Source: Allolobophora icterica
Taxonomy: Eukaryota > Annelida > Clitellata > Crassiclitellata > Lumbricidae
Direction of reading: 5' to 3'
Assembly (NCBI GenBank): GCA_963556255.1
Contig: OY744605.1
Span: 33,877,963-33,941,962, forward strand
DNA: 64,000 nucleotides
In this document: positions 1 through 14,632 of the stretch, one piece after another
Position numbering within the stretch: position 1 is the stretch's first letter
How the letters are laid out: each line of letters opens with the position of its first letter
Made by a program: the position numbers and the translations under genes
Notes under the pieces: model-generated
Told to the model about the DNA's origin: nothing
Database searches by the model: none
What the model saw: only the letters and a program-made list of their open reading frames with translations

Positions 1-3000
1 GAACCAATGAGAAGCCACATCCTAAAAACACAGCCATTTGTAATTTCACAATCCATACTCATTTTCTGGCCATGGTTTTTTATGCACTGAAATTGGAATG
101 GTTTTCGAAGTGACAGGCAATCGGATTGCACTTATCTCAATTCACTGACCATATTGCTTATCTTTCATTACAAAAATAGCTCTAAAAATAATCAGGCAAA
201 AACCATCCAGCCAGTGACTGGTTTGCTTTGCCCAGAGCTACCAACAACCATTTGATCCAGATCACTGCCAGTGGTGCCAGCAACCCTGACATCTGACACC
301 ATAATAAAGAATTTCACCACATGGTCATCTTCAACAATAGCATATGCCACAAGAGCATCAGGTTCAAATTCAAGCTCAAAATGTAGGCTATACTTTTGTC
401 ACAATTTGCCTAATAATTTGTCCCCATTTACACTTATTACTCATTGAAAGTCCAAGAATTGTAGATGCATTCAACACAGGGGACAGTTTCTCTGTACCTG
501 AGACAACACTGTGGGGCCAAATCAAACCCTTTAAGGTCAGTCAAATCTCACTTAAACCACATCACTCAACCTAATCGCTCTGCTATCCTGCTCATGGTGC
601 TTATCTAAAGCTTCCATTACTAGTTTTCAAGGAGCCCAAGATTGTGTTACATTACCAGCAGCAAGGAAAGAATTACACATAAGCACATAGATGTACATAA
701 AAACAAATATAATCACTCCGATATATGTACATGTTTATTATTGTGATAGCAAGGCACCTGACAGTGTTGCAAAGAAGCAACACTCATGTGCAGCTGCTTG
801 AAATAACATAGTCGATGTGTGGATAAACATTTCAAGTAACAGCTGCCAAACAAAATCTGAGATTGTCCAGAGGTTTCTTCAACAGGATACACAACTAATG
901 ATGGGAAAACCCGCATGCAAACAATTTTAGGCATATTAAATGGCACATTATGGTAAAATCTAAGGCACCAATACATTGTATCTGCACAAATTTAACGCAC
1001 ATATAATATCCTGTGTAAACCTATCCCACGTAGTTACAGCATAACTTCCAGTATTTATCGAATAACAGTTGATGGCAATGCCATAACCAACACAAACGTA
1101 ACTCTTCATCGAACTTACATATATAAATTATACATAAATCACCATTGAAGAAACTTTGCTTATTGTTAGGCATACTATGGACAAATCTGGTTGTCATCCT
1201 TATGTGAACTCTGCCACAAATTATTTATCTGTAATTATGGTATGCCTGGCCTAAAATATAGGTGAGGTATTGATGTAAACTGTTTAGGATCGCCTGCGGT
1301 GACAGTGTGTAAATATTTTGCAGCACCCCGTGATTATGCATTGGCAGTGACACAAAATAAATGACATAAAACCAGTTGAATCCAGTTTTGAGCTGGCGTG
1401 CTGCACAAGATAACACTAAAGGAACAAGATGATCGAATAGCAGTGGTCTATGGTGTGTGTGCTCTGTGGATCATGCTGAGTAGGAATTGTAATTGAGCAT
1501 TTCTTGCATTTAATATTGTATGGCTGACGACTGAAGTGTCGCATCAGTGAACCGATTATTTCATTTAAATATACCCCGGTATGTAAAAACTGTGGTGTGT
1601 CTTGCACAGAATTGCCACAGGGGAGTAGACAGCTCGAGGCCCAATCTTTTGAGAACTGTTGAAAAGTGGTGACACTATGACTCTATATTTAGCAAGTTTC
1701 TAAGAACTTCCAGTTCAGGTTTGTAGTAGTCAGGACTGTTTAAGAGTTGTTTTACAGTTAGAAATCAAATACAAGTACACAGTTTTCAACTATCATATTT
1801 CATATTTAAAAAAAAGTTATTTAAGTCATTAAAACACATACATGTCTTAACAGTTTATGATAACTTCAGTTCAAACAAAGTCAAATCAGAAGAAAACTTA
1901 CATGAATTTATTCTGAACCTCGGACACATCAAATTATTGATGATGGTCTGCTGAATTTTGATACAACACAGTTTTACTGTAGTTAACTAGGTAAACTAAG
2001 TTTTACTCCAGTTAACTAGGTTAACTAAGCTGAAATAATGTTAAAGTCATTAGTAACAAAAGTTACCTACTAAACAAACAGAACAAAGATAACTAGAAGT
2101 GTCACCAGTCACCACTCGTGGGCTCTTGCACAAATGCACAGCTCAACAGATCACTTCACATCTAAAGGTGACAGCTAACATCCTATTCAGAGTCCCTGGA
2201 CCGAGATTACGTCTGGAGAAAACAAGGAACTCTGCATCCCACCTACTACTACTGGGATCCTGAGCATGAACGAGAGATTACATCCCACTACAGACATTAG
2301 TTGTCTGTATCATTATTTAGTTCAGAACTATAACAGTCCAGATGTGACATGACGTTGTATGAAGTCCCATTAAAAATCACATTCCTGTCACCCACAGTAT
2401 GCATCTGGGTTTCAAGACCTGACACATCATGTGGATAACATTATCTACTCCTTGTCCAGCTCAGTGTCATCCAGTCACATTGCCCTACAAAGTGAAACCT
2501 ATAAACTACACTCATAAAATAATGTCTGGTACTCGCAGATACAAAATGATTCAGCCTAGATGCTCACCAACACAATATACTGTCTAGTATAAAGATCAGC
2601 CACTGCGGCCATCAGTCTGACAGTTTGCTGTCTGCTGAGAGAAGCTCAGATAGGTCACAGTAGGTTGCCATACTCATGGATAAATTTTATCTGTGATGTT
2701 CTGGACCTTAAGCCATACCAGTGTCTATTAAACATATAGTCAGGCTACCACAGATCGCTAGATTGAAACTGGTAATCAGACATATCAGCATTAAAGTCAC
2801 ATAAGATGTAACATATATCTCAATATAAGATCATTTGTCACAGTAGCAGGACCCAAGACAAAAGAAAACCAGAGAAGTAAGTCACAGGTTAAAGTGTATG
2901 CATGGATTTTTAATTTTCTATTTTGCTTAATTAGAACCTCACAAAAAGTGCATAACGCTATACCTTCCAAAGTTCAGCTTATTACAGCTGCCTGGCCAGA

Positions 3001-6000
3001 TCGTGCTCCAAGAAAAGAAAACTTTCATACAAGCAACACTTCACGTATCTTCTAAATACACAAAAGACAAACTCTTGCCGGCGATACTTCATTAATAGAA
3101 AACAAATACACTTTGTTGTTGTTATATTAATAACGTAATAAATAATCTCACACAAATACTGACAAATGGTGGATCTTAGTGACAACTACTCCATGCCAAA
3201 ATGTAATAATGAACCCTGTCGTAAGAGGCTGAGCTCGTGTCTGTGACGTGTCTGTGACGCATGGTCACTGGTCTCATGACTCTCGTGCCGTGGTCACTAA
3301 GCATGACTAATTATAACCTGGACTCACACTTATCAGATCACAACTGCACACAAATGTGACAAATTTCCGAGCCCCAAAATAATCAGATGTAAAACTATCT
3401 GCATTCAATTTCAAACACAAGGTTAAAAACTTAAATGGAAAACTAACTCCACAAGCCAGGCATTTGTGCCCGCTGACTAACTCTTGTGTAATTCATTAAT
3501 ACAGAACAGGAAACATGAATTGTAAATAAGCCAGCAGCCACATTCCAGCAAACAACAGATGCAAATGAGAAAATTTCTGAATCAACTACAAAGAATAGGT
3601 GTCGGCCAAAGGTTTCAGGTGTGCAAGTAACATGCCACAGCGATCCATCAGTAAGTCTACCAAAAACAAGCAACTACAGCAACAGGCTTATCCTGTTAAT
3701 ATTAATCAGGCTCACATACACCAATGCATTTGAAATGACTACAATAATCACACATTCCACTAACCAACAATGCAGTCTTCCCAAACCCTCCAGTTTAAGG
3801 TTTTAATCACTTATTTTACAGTTTACTACTCCATTTATATTAATTTTTACTGTGCATTAACTTTCCAAGACAGCAATTAGATATCTTATTGCCGTCTGGG
3901 TAGATTTGTTACTTCTCACAGTTGATTCTATAGGCTTTTATCTTATAAGGTCTAAAATAACATCATTCTACATGAAAAACCTCCGGAAATTCAGAGAGAA
4001 ATGATTAATTCATTACAGTTTGACAAAGCATAACCTTGTTAGTCCATCACTGAAACTTACGCATAAGTGCAAAGCAACAAGATATATTGCTGCCTGTGAA
4101 AGCCAGACTGGCTTAACACTCAGAAACTCAGCTCAGTCAAATTTAAAGTCCAGCCACACCAAACAACAACAAACATATGTATGTAAGGCGCCCTGTGTGG
4201 CTGCCGTTTCTACTATATGTATGTTCACTGTACAGCGCAGTGCGTTTGCAGGCGTTTAATTAAAGAACAGATTATTATTATTATTATTTTTAAATAATGA
4301 ATAGCTTGTAACACATTTAAATAACAGGATACTAACCTTTGTGAAACTTGCTTTCACCAGTCAAACAGTAACATAATTAAAATATTATAATGACCGATTC
4401 CAAGCCACATAAATATTTGATAGCGCTATTATTAAAATGTTGAGATGAAACAGCAGTAGTCCCATCAGAGGATGTGTAAATTGGGAGCATGGTCAGCTGA
4501 CCCTGCTTTCCAAGACATCTGTTAAATAATGCATGCATGCAAAGCAAATACCCACCAGATCAAACAAATGAAAGCAGTCTCATCCACACTTAAACAAGTA
4601 TCAACATTTATTACAAATTATGCAAGTAATATTCAATTCCTTTGCACTTTATAGCATATCTGGGCAATCTATATATATATGTATATATATAGCGATGAGC
4701 ATGTGGCAGTTTGGTAATGTTAAAATGACACTGGCAAATATAGTAAGTAAGTAAGTAGCCTTTTAAAAATGCAAGTCAAACGCTCACATTTTACACAATT
4801 TAGACAGTTTATGTAAAATGTTACTGTCGCTGGATCAGGAAAAGCCCAAAACTATTAGCAGCTGCTTATGAGCACTTCTGACGCTTGCATCAAGATGGTA
4901 CATTGTTCAAAGAATGGCGAGTTTATAAGTAGCCAATGATACAAAGTTCACACATTCTCAGTATAGTGCCCGATACGACTGCAACAGCGATATTCTTGGC
5001 AACAGATATTGTGTTGCTGGAATTTTATAGTCCAGTTCTAAAGGCTTACAGGAGAAGCACAAGTAAATTCTGGACTGTTTATTTTTAGTTGTTACCAACC
5101 ACGTGGTGGCTGCCACGTAGTGATGATTGTAGGCGATACCAATGTCGTCCAAAATGAGAAAATTCCATTAAGTTGACTTGACAAGTATCACAGAAGCGAA
5201 CTTGGACGCAATATAGCCACAAACAGACAAGATGTTTGCAAGCAAATGGCCAAATAAAGTGCCATCAAGTCCAGCTAGTATCAGACGGTTGGCCTAACCA
5301 CAGAGTACCACATAACTGGCAACCTTCGTCTTCATCTTCTCACGGTTGGTAATGAGTATCAATATAAGTGGGAGGTTACAAACCGTCCTGTCCTTTAACT
5401 GTCATTGTCATGTTTATGCATCAGTCATACAATCCATTGTCCAAGAAGCCATGCTTCAGAGTTTTTGCAGAAGTGTGCAACACCCAATTGTATTATTTTC
5501 ATATATCGACACACTTTTTACAACTTTCATATATTCTGATAACCATGCTATTTTAGAAAACCCATTTGAAAAATATGCAAGCAGATTTTTCTTTTGAAAA
5601 ATGCTAAATTTTACAATCCGAGCCTTGAACTACATCATTGGCTGTCAGCTAGAACAAGTACAGCAGGGTATACCCGAATCGCCCAAACCTGATTTTCCAT
5701 GAAAATGCAAAAGTGATACAATTCTTGAAAACAATTTTTCAACCCAGCGTTCCAAATATCGAAACTAGTATGGACCACTTGGCCAATCCCCCAAATACTA
5801 AAAGTTAGATTTGCACAAATTAGTTTGTTTTCACTTAGACAATTCATTTCGGGGTTGAGAGGTTGCCGTTGAGATATGGGTCTTTGCTCTGGATATGGGT
5901 GTATTAAGTAGTCCTTTTGGGGTAGTGTATGGGATTGGAAAATCTTTGGTTTATTATGAGGATCAGTAGGTCTTTTCTACTCCCAAAATCGCTCTTTTTG

Positions 6001-6403
6001 CCATGTTTTCTGGTGTAAAATACATTTTCGGGGATTATAGTTTCGGCGATTTTCTGCGCACCTAAAGATACGGCTGTACTGTTAGAAACGTGCAACATTT
6101 ATTTAGCTCCTCCACCCACCCAACAGAAGCATATTCAGTCACCAAGCCACGTTGATAGTGTGCTAGTACTCCAGCTTATATGTTATTCAAGAGATCAAAT
6201 CTTCCCGGGTGTTCTATTACGCAATATTTACTTCGCAGAGAAGGACGTTCATTCAAAGGCGCGAAAACAGCAATGCGAAACAACATGATACCTGGAAACA
6301 TTATCCGTCATCCAGGCCTATTGGGTTTACAGATTCAGTGACACGCTCCTAAATACGGTTTCACTTCCAGAACCAAACAGAACAATACCTGACCACTTCT
6401 TAC
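1..6403. other. AT-rich non-coding stretch
   Basis: I see no convincing exon on either strand. All ORFs are short, lack splice-site support and show no recognisable domain. It holds only small simple repeats, such as TA/TG runs near 4,670-4,690 and a GTAA run near 4,741-4,757. It could be intron or 3' flank of the possible minus-strand gene whose first exon may lie at 6,404-6,520. Confidence 0.5.
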
Positions 6404-6520
6404 CTTTTCTTGTCGTTGGCACAGTTCCTTTTCTGCAACTTCATTCATTTCGGAGGTAGCGGCTGCTTTGTTTAAAGAGCCTGCTATCGGCACAACATGG
6501 GCCGACGCCATATTATCCAT
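6404..6520 (-). CDS. possible first coding exon, unknown protein
   Basis: On the minus strand an ATG at 6,520 opens 39 codons (start MDNMASAHVVP, end KELCQRQEK) that run exactly to a consensus donor, gtaagaag, in phase 0. The peptide is plausible as a soluble, partly helical N-terminus. I recognise no family and can place no second exon downstream in 1-6,400. It may be a chance ORF. Confidence 0.25.
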
Positions 6521-8384
6521 CGTTGGGCGCAAGTTGCCATCTTGAATAATAATCGATATAAGTTGAACGAGTAAACACACATCGTATAAGTTTAGATGTG
6601 TCAAATATCGCGTGTCGGTGACTCGGTGCAATATCTTTCTGCATTTCAATGGACATTAAATTCGACCTACACGGGTTCTATACGGTTTTCATATGGAAAT
6701 AATTATGGTCCTATGTGGGCTCCATGTGTGCATGCTGGTCAGTGTTTGGAAAATACTATTTAAAAATGGTATTTAAATATGGTAGCGCACTGCACTATCA
6801 TAACCTACGTTTTGGAGGGGCAGTATCATTTCTGTGAGAGAAATCTGGTGTGTCACTAGGTCTAATTAGCATGGGCGTCGAGATACCTCGGTGCAGAAAC
6901 TTCTCAGGGCCCATCATGGCCCCTCAGGTTTTAAATTTTGCCAGTATACGCTCTTAAGCCTGCTGTTAACCTATCAAAAAGCTATGAAACCATATTTAAT
7001 TAATACTACTGCGGCTATTAATGATAACAGTATAAAGTAAATGTAGAAATAAAAAAAATTTGGTTCAAAAGGTCCATCTCTGAGCCAGATGCCCCTGCCA
7101 TAGAACTGGGGCCGGGGCAGCATACCCTCCCTCGCCCATCTCATCGGCCCTGCTCATGGGACCAGTTGAAGCTACATTAGATGTCATCCATGGTAACAGT
7201 TAAGGAGTAATTAATGCCTTGGGCTTGTGCTGTCAACGCTGCAGCTGAAAATCAAGCGGGATGTTTGTTCTTTTTGCGAGCATTTAATTACTTTTTTTAT
7301 TTGAGACCAAGAGTCGCCATCCATAAATTCTGGCTTTAAAACAAACAATACTGTTCTTGTTTTGAATCAGTTTATCTTAGTGATTAGAATCAATTCAGCT
7401 ACAATGCTTTTTTCGCTGATTTTTTTTATTTGTCTGTTGCTTTCTGCGATTTAATCATAGCGCCAAATTACCCGACGTTTGACTTCCACGTGACCTAGCA
7501 CCTGTTACACGTGACCGTTACCATGTTGACATATCAATAATTATCGAGGGAACTGGATGTAATGTGCTTCACACTGAATGTGACGTTAATCTATAATTAA
7601 TAAGCCTCCGTGAACTGCATCGATTTTCATTGGAATTGTTAAGAAGAGAGTTGTCAATCAAGAATCGATCGCTTTCTGGGCATAGATACGACTTCAGTGG
7701 CAAGCTGTCTCCGGTAGATAAATCACATCGTGGACAACAATGTTTCTGTCCGAGCACTTATTGTGTGCCAGCAGTGGTTTCATGCAAAAATGAAGTGAAG
7801 AATTAAATGTTGTCCTATTAAGAATGCACTGTCCAGCCGGTACAATGGGTAAATTCAGACTGATTCGAATGAGGCCAGTCACTGTATAAACAATAAGGCC
7901 GCCCAGAATGGTCGAGAATAGAGCGTTGCGCCCACCGCACAGTGGAAGCCTATCAAGTAAGTAAGTAAGTAAGTAATAAATGAGTGCCAAACACAGTTGG
8001 ACACGTTAGCAAAGGAACTTGTATTTGCTGGTGTTGCCCCGTTTAATAAAGTGATTGTGATGCTAAAACACTGCAAGGAATAATATTCCATCACATTCTT
8101 CCGTGAACTCTTATATTATCCCACGGATGGCAACTTATTTCCATCTTGAAAAGTTGAAAACAACATTTTTAGACATTCCGTTATTGTACGTGTAAGGAAC
8201 TTTGTAGATCCTAACAACAATGTGGCAAAACGTAACTTGAAAAGACAAAATTTGGCACAACTTGCTACTGATTTCTAATATATCTTCAAGAGTGCATGTC
8301 GATACATAGGCCTAATTTGTGGGGGCACGAGGGGTACCCGTATCCCTACTTTTTGGACTGTGGTACTGTACCCCCACTTTTAAC
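6521..8384. other. intergenic, no gene recognised
   Basis: No supported coding exon. A short GTAA tetranucleotide run lies at about 7,957-7,976. GC-rich segments at 6,880-7,160 look repeat-derived (partly inverted, with GGGC-rich ends), but I could not define their boundaries or a target duplication. Confidence 0.4.
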
Positions 8385-8767
8385 CAGGGCTGAAGTGGTA
8401 AAATTTGAGGTGAGTATACGCTACCAGTGACCAGCGGCGTCAGTAGGACTGGTGTGACCGTAAAAAAATTTGAAGACCTTTTTTTAGAAATTCGTCTAAG
8501 AAAAATTTATGACTTTTCACCAATTCTGTGAAAATTTTCAGACTTTTTACGATTTTGTCTCTGAAAAAGTTGATGACCTTTTTTTTTAGTCATTCGCCCT
8601 AAAAACCTGTCAAAACCTCTCTTTTTCCTCAAAATTTCATCTCCAGAGGTAAGTATACGCTGTATACCCGCGTATACCCTCGTCTAGATCCCTGAGTATA
8701 CGCTCTCAAATTTCTCCAGAGGTGAGTATACGCTGTATACCCGCGTATACCCTTGACTACAGCCCTG
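8385..8767. mobile_element. hAT-like MITE, 383 bp
   Basis: The ends are inverted (CAGGGCTGAAGT at the left, CAGGGCTGTAGT read from the right). The insertion is bounded by an exact 8-bp duplication, CTTTTAAC, at 8,377-8,384 and 8,768-8,775. An 8-bp target duplication with CAGGG termini is typical of hAT elements. The interior has no ORF but carries repeated GTATACGC motifs and two copies of a block with TATACCCGCGTATACCC (about 8,640-8,760). It ends about 260 bp upstream of the ODF3 start codon. Confidence 0.85.
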
Positions 8768-9032
8768 CTTTTAACACTTTAACGACGAGTGTGCACTAAA
8801 ATGTTGGAAAATAATCCCTGTCATTGTTAAAGGGTTAAATGCACATTAATCAGGTAACATGATACACACATATAGAAGATACAAATCATCGATGCATTTA
8901 TAGCAGTTCTAATCTTAGCAGGGAACGGAATTTGCCAATGTAATGCTAACTCAAGTCCTTTTTTATTTTTAGGGTACTCTGGTTGTAAAACTAGTAAGTT
9001 ATCTAAGCTGAGCTATCTCCATCAGCAGTGCT

Positions 9033-11611
9033 ATGTATGAGTACACAAAGCCTCGTGGACCAGTTGCTGCCACGTACAACAGCCCTGGACCGTGTTATGC
9101 ACTTCCTGGTCTTGTTGGCCACCATGAGCATGACCCCAGGAGTCCTTACAATCGTGGACCAGCTTATACATTTGGAAACCGGGAAAAGGCTTCTAAAACC
9201 AACAGCAGTCCAGGACCGTGCTATGCATTCGATTCAAAACTCTACCACACAGGAAAGGATGGTGCACCACGATTTTCAGTTCGAGGCAGAAGCAAAGAGC
9301 CTGTATTTTTCAATACACCTGGACCTGGAACTCATGACCCGGAAAAATCTGATGCCACCTGTCACCACAAAGCACCAGCGTACAGCTTTGGTGGTCGTCA
9401 TCAACACAAAACTTCAGATAACACTCCAGGTTGATATTGTATCAGTACACTTCTAAAACATGTTTTGAATACGTTGCAACGCATATCTTACTATTTATTT
9501 TTTTAACAAACATAGTATAGTGAAGTTTCTTCAGTCCTTAATGTTTCTGGAACCAGTATGTACTGAAATATGAAGAATGTGGCTAAGTCGCTAAAATCAA
9601 TATAATATAATTATTGAAGAATCTGTAGATCTTATTGTCTCTAAAATCAACATTACACCAAATCACAGAGAAATTATAACTGAAGTAGTGAAGCCCTTGC
9701 TAACATTATGCCTATTTTCAATTAAATATATGATACCTTCTATTCATAAAATACCCACAGAACAAAATGTTTAATGAATTATAGTTCTTGTTAGCTAAGC
9801 TTTTTAGTTCTGGTTCTTTATATTCTGTTGTGTTAAAGTATTGTAGGATTGTTACATTAATGACTCTTGATTTCAAACCAATTTATTGTCAAATAGGTGA
9901 CCCTAATAAGTGCCACTTTGGTCCCTTCTGGGTCTATCCTTTGTATCCCTGAAACATATTTGCACACTGCATTATGTAATGTGTTTTGGAGTAATAAATT
10001 AAATGAAAAATGAAATGAACATATATTGAAGGTTAAGTTGATAAAGTTGTTAACTAGAAACTTTGTGTCCAAAGGTCCTAATGCGTATCGAGTACCTCAT
10101 ACCATTGGTCGAACAGTTGAGAGCAACAAGCGACAGGCTCCAAGCTTCTCTGTTAAAAGCCGAAGCAAACATGAAGACATAAAAATGGTATGACTGCCGG
10201 CATAATATGTTGCAGTTTTAAGATGAATTACTTGCCTGGTTGACCACTTTGGATCTTGACCTGTAACCGATTTCATCCGCCACCTATCGATTATGATTTG
10301 ACTGAGTAAGCTGGTTCCCACGACTTTGCTTTTTGGGCACTGTAGAAATCTTGAGATTACAATTTCTTGTCAACAGTCTCAAGTATAATTATTACAATTG
10401 TCATTCAAGGATGGTGAAGGTCATTTTCCTGTTGCATGAGGATGATAGTTCAGCTGATTTAACTCAAGTATTTAATGGTACTGGTACATCATATTGAGCA
10501 TATGATTTGGCAATTTGTTTTCGTTATCTGGTTACCATTGTTTATAAACTGCTGTCTATCTGTGCACCACAGACGCCTGGCCCTGCAGCATATGACACTG
10601 TGGATGCTAAACACTACAGGTATAAGCCACCAGGATACACCATAGCTGGAAGAGGCAAAGAACTAGGTGACAAAACAAATGCACCTGGGCCAGGTGCACA
10701 TCAGGCAGAAAAGGTAATGTTTTAATCATTTTCTTCATGATCTCTACTCAACTGTAGCAATTTGATAATTTGCAACTTTTTACCTAAGGTAGAAATATTC
10801 ATCAGGAATACCAGGTAGATAAAATAAGTAAGGGGTAGAAATTATGTTTCTGGAAAATGAAATCTCGTCCTCAAACCATCAGAAAAGGTGTAGCTGAAGG
10901 CAGTCGCATTGTAGTGTTGCACACAGGTGGAGAGATGCTGAGTGAGAAAATGGGTCCCACATAGATCTCCTGTGATAGTTGAGCAGAGCTGTGAAACAAA
11001 TTCCAATTCCTCAACACTAACAGGGTCATGACACTGGAGACCGGAAATGGTTCGTTGTCAGATCCACATAATTTTCAGACTTGTACCACCAGGATCATTC
11101 ATGATGGTGTAGGAGTGGCAAGTGATTATGCCTAAGGGGAGATGCAAAAAACCAACCCTGTCTCAGCAATAAAACATTTATAAGTTGCTAATAATAGTTG
11201 TGCTTTAAATATAAAATTACAAATAGCAATAGTTTTCCAGCTTTGAGAAAAAGGCAATGGAATAAGACCCATTGGCCAAGCTGTGCTTCATCTATGAAGA
11301 TGTTTTAACTTGGTTTGAGCAGAAACAAAACTGGCATAATTTTTCACCTAAAAATCAATAATTAGTTATTCGCTTAACTAAGATACATTTCTACTTATGG
11401 AAGTTATGGTAGACTTACTGCATGAGAGTTTTGCACCATTTTGTTTCATTTCAAAGCTCTTCCTTTGGCTCTTAGCACTTGTTGTACAACTTTCTTTTTG
11501 AAATGTGTTTTTGATCAGGTTTGGGTCCACAAGCGTCAACAACCTCGGGCTTCCTTTGGCATCCGCCACAGTGCTTATGCCGTGCCATTAATAGTTCCAG
11601 CTAGGAACTGA
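9033..11611 (+). CDS. ODF3: outer dense fiber protein 3 / CIMAP1-type protein (4 exons)
   Basis: Exons are 9033-9429, 10075-10187, 10573-10713 and 11519-11611, joined by GT..AG introns in compatible phases. They give 247 codons plus TGA, close to the roughly 254 residues of vertebrate ODF3. Six PGP-centred SHIPPO repeats start near residues 17, 59, 95, 131, 171 and 207 (SPGPCY, TPGPGTH, TPGPNAY, TPGPAAY, APGPGAH). Between them are the usual Y-T/S-F/I-x-G-R segments. The C-terminus (SFGIRHSAYAVPLIV) matches the family's closing motif. The ATG at 9,033 is chosen because MYEYTKPRGPVAATYNSPGP aligns with the family N-terminus. A good acceptor near 8,973 suggests a 5' UTR exon boundary. Known family role: microtubule-associated proteins of sperm tails and cilia. 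Nothing in the sequence suggests a pseudogene. The choice among ODF3 paralogues is uncertain. Confidence 0.93.
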
Positions 11612-14600
11612 AAATTTCTGAATGGTTTGTCTCATGTTGGTAGAGCTTGATGGTTCCAATGATATGCTTTCCATACTGGCATTTTTTTGGTTATATTTAA
11701 GCCACATAACCATTAATGCTTTGGGTGCGCTACTATACAGTATGTGAATATAATGAATCTGTTGTAGAGAAAGTGTAGGAATCTTTCTTGTGTCAGTTAT
11801 TACTGGTATTGCAAATATGTTAAAACTTATTCAGCACTGCTATAAAACAATTATTGTCTTTTGGAATGAACATTTTAGAACTGTTAATACTGGTGCAAGA
11901 CTTGTATGGTACATTGTCAATGACTTAGTTTGTGGGATACTACAGTTTAAATGCATCTTTCAATTTGTTCAATTATGAGTACATGCAGCTTGTTATCTGT
12001 GACCATGGTCAGGTAAGCCTTCGCAGTGTGAGCAAAGTTCATTTGCAAGAAACACATTCAAAGGCATGTAGACATAAAATGGTTCTAAATGAGTTCTTTG
12101 CTTATTTATATTCATTGTTGTATTAGCTAACAAACTGCAAGTCCTTATGAAGAATTGTGCTGTCGAAATAATTTTATTTTCTATTTTATTATGATGTCCT
12201 GCAACAAACTTAGACTAGAATATCCTCTTGGAGTCCAAATTTAAGGTCATTTGCATTGATTATTATGCAAATGACCAAGTCATGTAAATGACCATCTCAA
12301 TCAGTCTTGTATGCAGATTTCATTGATTGCAACCTCAGAGGCCTGTGACATGCTCAAATTTACTATACTTGTGAACATTGATGACCCCAGGGCACAGATG
12401 GGGTCATTATATGTGATAAACTATAATTAACGATTTCTCAAAGTAGCTGCAGAGACCCGTTTTAAAAATTTTTAAATTTTTTTTACTATTTATGATAGAA
12501 ACATGCAGTTTTCACTTAATTTTTCTGTCTTTGTGAGGGCTTTCTCAGGCAGAGTCACATTTAGTTATGGTTGGCTGCCAGAAGCTTTTGGGGAATTATC
12601 TTCCTGTAATCATCCCATTACTATAATTCTACAGTTTGTGCCAAAGTTAATGAAAAAGGTTGAAGAGTTTACCAATATAAAATCATGTTCTTTGTAGCCT
12701 TCTGTTCTTTGAATATGAATTTCCACAAACAGGTCACACAAACTTGTGCATCTTTGACTGAATATCTTACCTTTCATCTACTCATAGGATGCAAGTGATA
12801 CAATTCTGATTTTATGGAAAATAATTACTGTTCTTTATTTAGGGATTTACTATTCATTTGCACCAACTCCCAGTGAACAGAGAACATTAAAGAGAAAACC
12901 ATCTACTCTGGATATATTTAACCAAAGATCTAAATTTCCATATTTCATACATACATCAAAAATTAATAACTACAGTACCGGTATGTTTACCATAGTTTAT
13001 GAAAATATGAATAATTGATGAGTTATTGGTGTCAAACTTTTTTCATAATAAATGTGTTTCTTGTGTACAGTAACTAACATACATTATACTTGTACCAGTA
13101 GTTAACTATGTAAATAGCCTTTGTGTCATAGGTTAATAACCTTATCATGGTTACTGCTGTTAGCATTCTAATCTTTCTTCGTCTTTTTCGATTTGAATCA
13201 TGTGCGATTGAGAAAAAATAGATTGCAAATGCTAGTTAATGCCAACAATGTGAATACATCTACTACTACAGGGAATTTTTAAGAATTATTCTTTCATTAA
13301 CACATAAACTAATTGCTATTTCAAGAATTAAATTCCTTATAGATTAACTTTCTCCTAAATTGATTGTTATTGTTGTTTTGATAGTTTAAATGGTGCAAAT
13401 AATTAAACGTGCTTTTGTATGAAGACTTGCACAATTCTTTATTTCTATAGTTATTGTTATAAACAGTTGCTGCTATGCATGTGTTATACAGCAATGTTTA
13501 ATCGTGGCAGACAAACTGTGTGCATTATGTGTGCAGGATTTATTTCTGTTTAATGTTTATCTTATGCCAGTTAACAGACTTTTGATATTCTTGGTCAAAT
13601 GCACTTTATTTTGGAAGACTGTTTGCTTTTTAGTAGTTTTTGCTAAATAGGAATTGTTGTTTGATATTGTGCTTACATTTATGCAATGCTGTGTAGATCA
13701 AAATTTGTTGGATCTTGTCTTCCTATGAAATTAAAACTGTACTACTGATATGCCATGTGTGGTTTCTGTTTCACCTAAGTTGAACTTTGATTCACATGTA
13801 TCTAGTCCCTTGGCAGCCTGCTAGAATTATAGCCCCACAAGGTTCGACATGGTTGAAAATTTCAATGCGAATCACAATTGGTTCAAAGGTGCGAAAGTAC
13901 ATGCATACGAAGGCTTATGAACTGCACCTGTAAATAAATTTCTGTAATATTTGACTTTCAAACAATGATTTGTTTATGACTGTCAGTTGCCAGAGAAGCT
14001 AAAACTTGGTATGGGATACTGTGTTCAATCACGGCTGGGTTGAATGATTTTTCTATTTGGTCATTTAGGTCTGAAAAGGCTTCTGGAGAAGAGCCCTGGC
14101 CACCAACAGTTTACTGCATGTCCTGTTTAAATTTTATAATGAAAATTTCACTTCCAAGGGCTACTATATAGGCTGTAAGGTCCTAGGATAACACTCCACC
14201 TGAACTTTTTGGTCAAAACTGGAGCTTTACTTTGGTTGTGCATTGGGGAGGGGGTGGAATATTAAAATCTAGACCTAAAGCCAGACGTATGCAATGCACT
14301 GGAGAAATCATGTAATTTTTCTCATCCAACCAACCATTTGCTGATGGCTTATATTGAGGCTCTGTAGCCAAAATATTTTGAAGATTGAACAATATATAGG
14401 ACTTGCTCAATCCAGCTGAAACTCTGTAAATGTGAATTTTTCCGTTTTCTACCAATTATTCTTAAATTATGCATTGTAAAAATCTGACAAATCAGCAGAT
14501 TTTTCAAGACCGCGTGGATAATTTGTTTGATAGAGCTCCCTAATAAAAATCGAACAAGACAATTTGTTTCTAGGAGCACAGCGAGAGAGCGGTCGGAGAG

Positions 14601-14632
14601 GAACGATAGCCAGTGTAGAGTGAAACCTCACA
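11612..14632. other. 3' flank of ODF3, no gene recognised
   Basis: AT-rich sequence holding the probable 3' UTR of the ODF3 gene. I see no supported exon, RNA gene or element boundary. Short ORFs here lack splice sites and composition typical of coding sequence. Confidence 0.45.

Noticed and set aside
6860..7160. Another MITE with CATGGGCG-like ends
   Set aside because: GC-rich ends are roughly inverted, but I could not find matching termini or a target duplication.
9028..9456. 142-codon plus ORF in another frame
   Set aside because: Shadow of ODF3 exon 1; it lacks the PGP repeats and the splice-compatible end.
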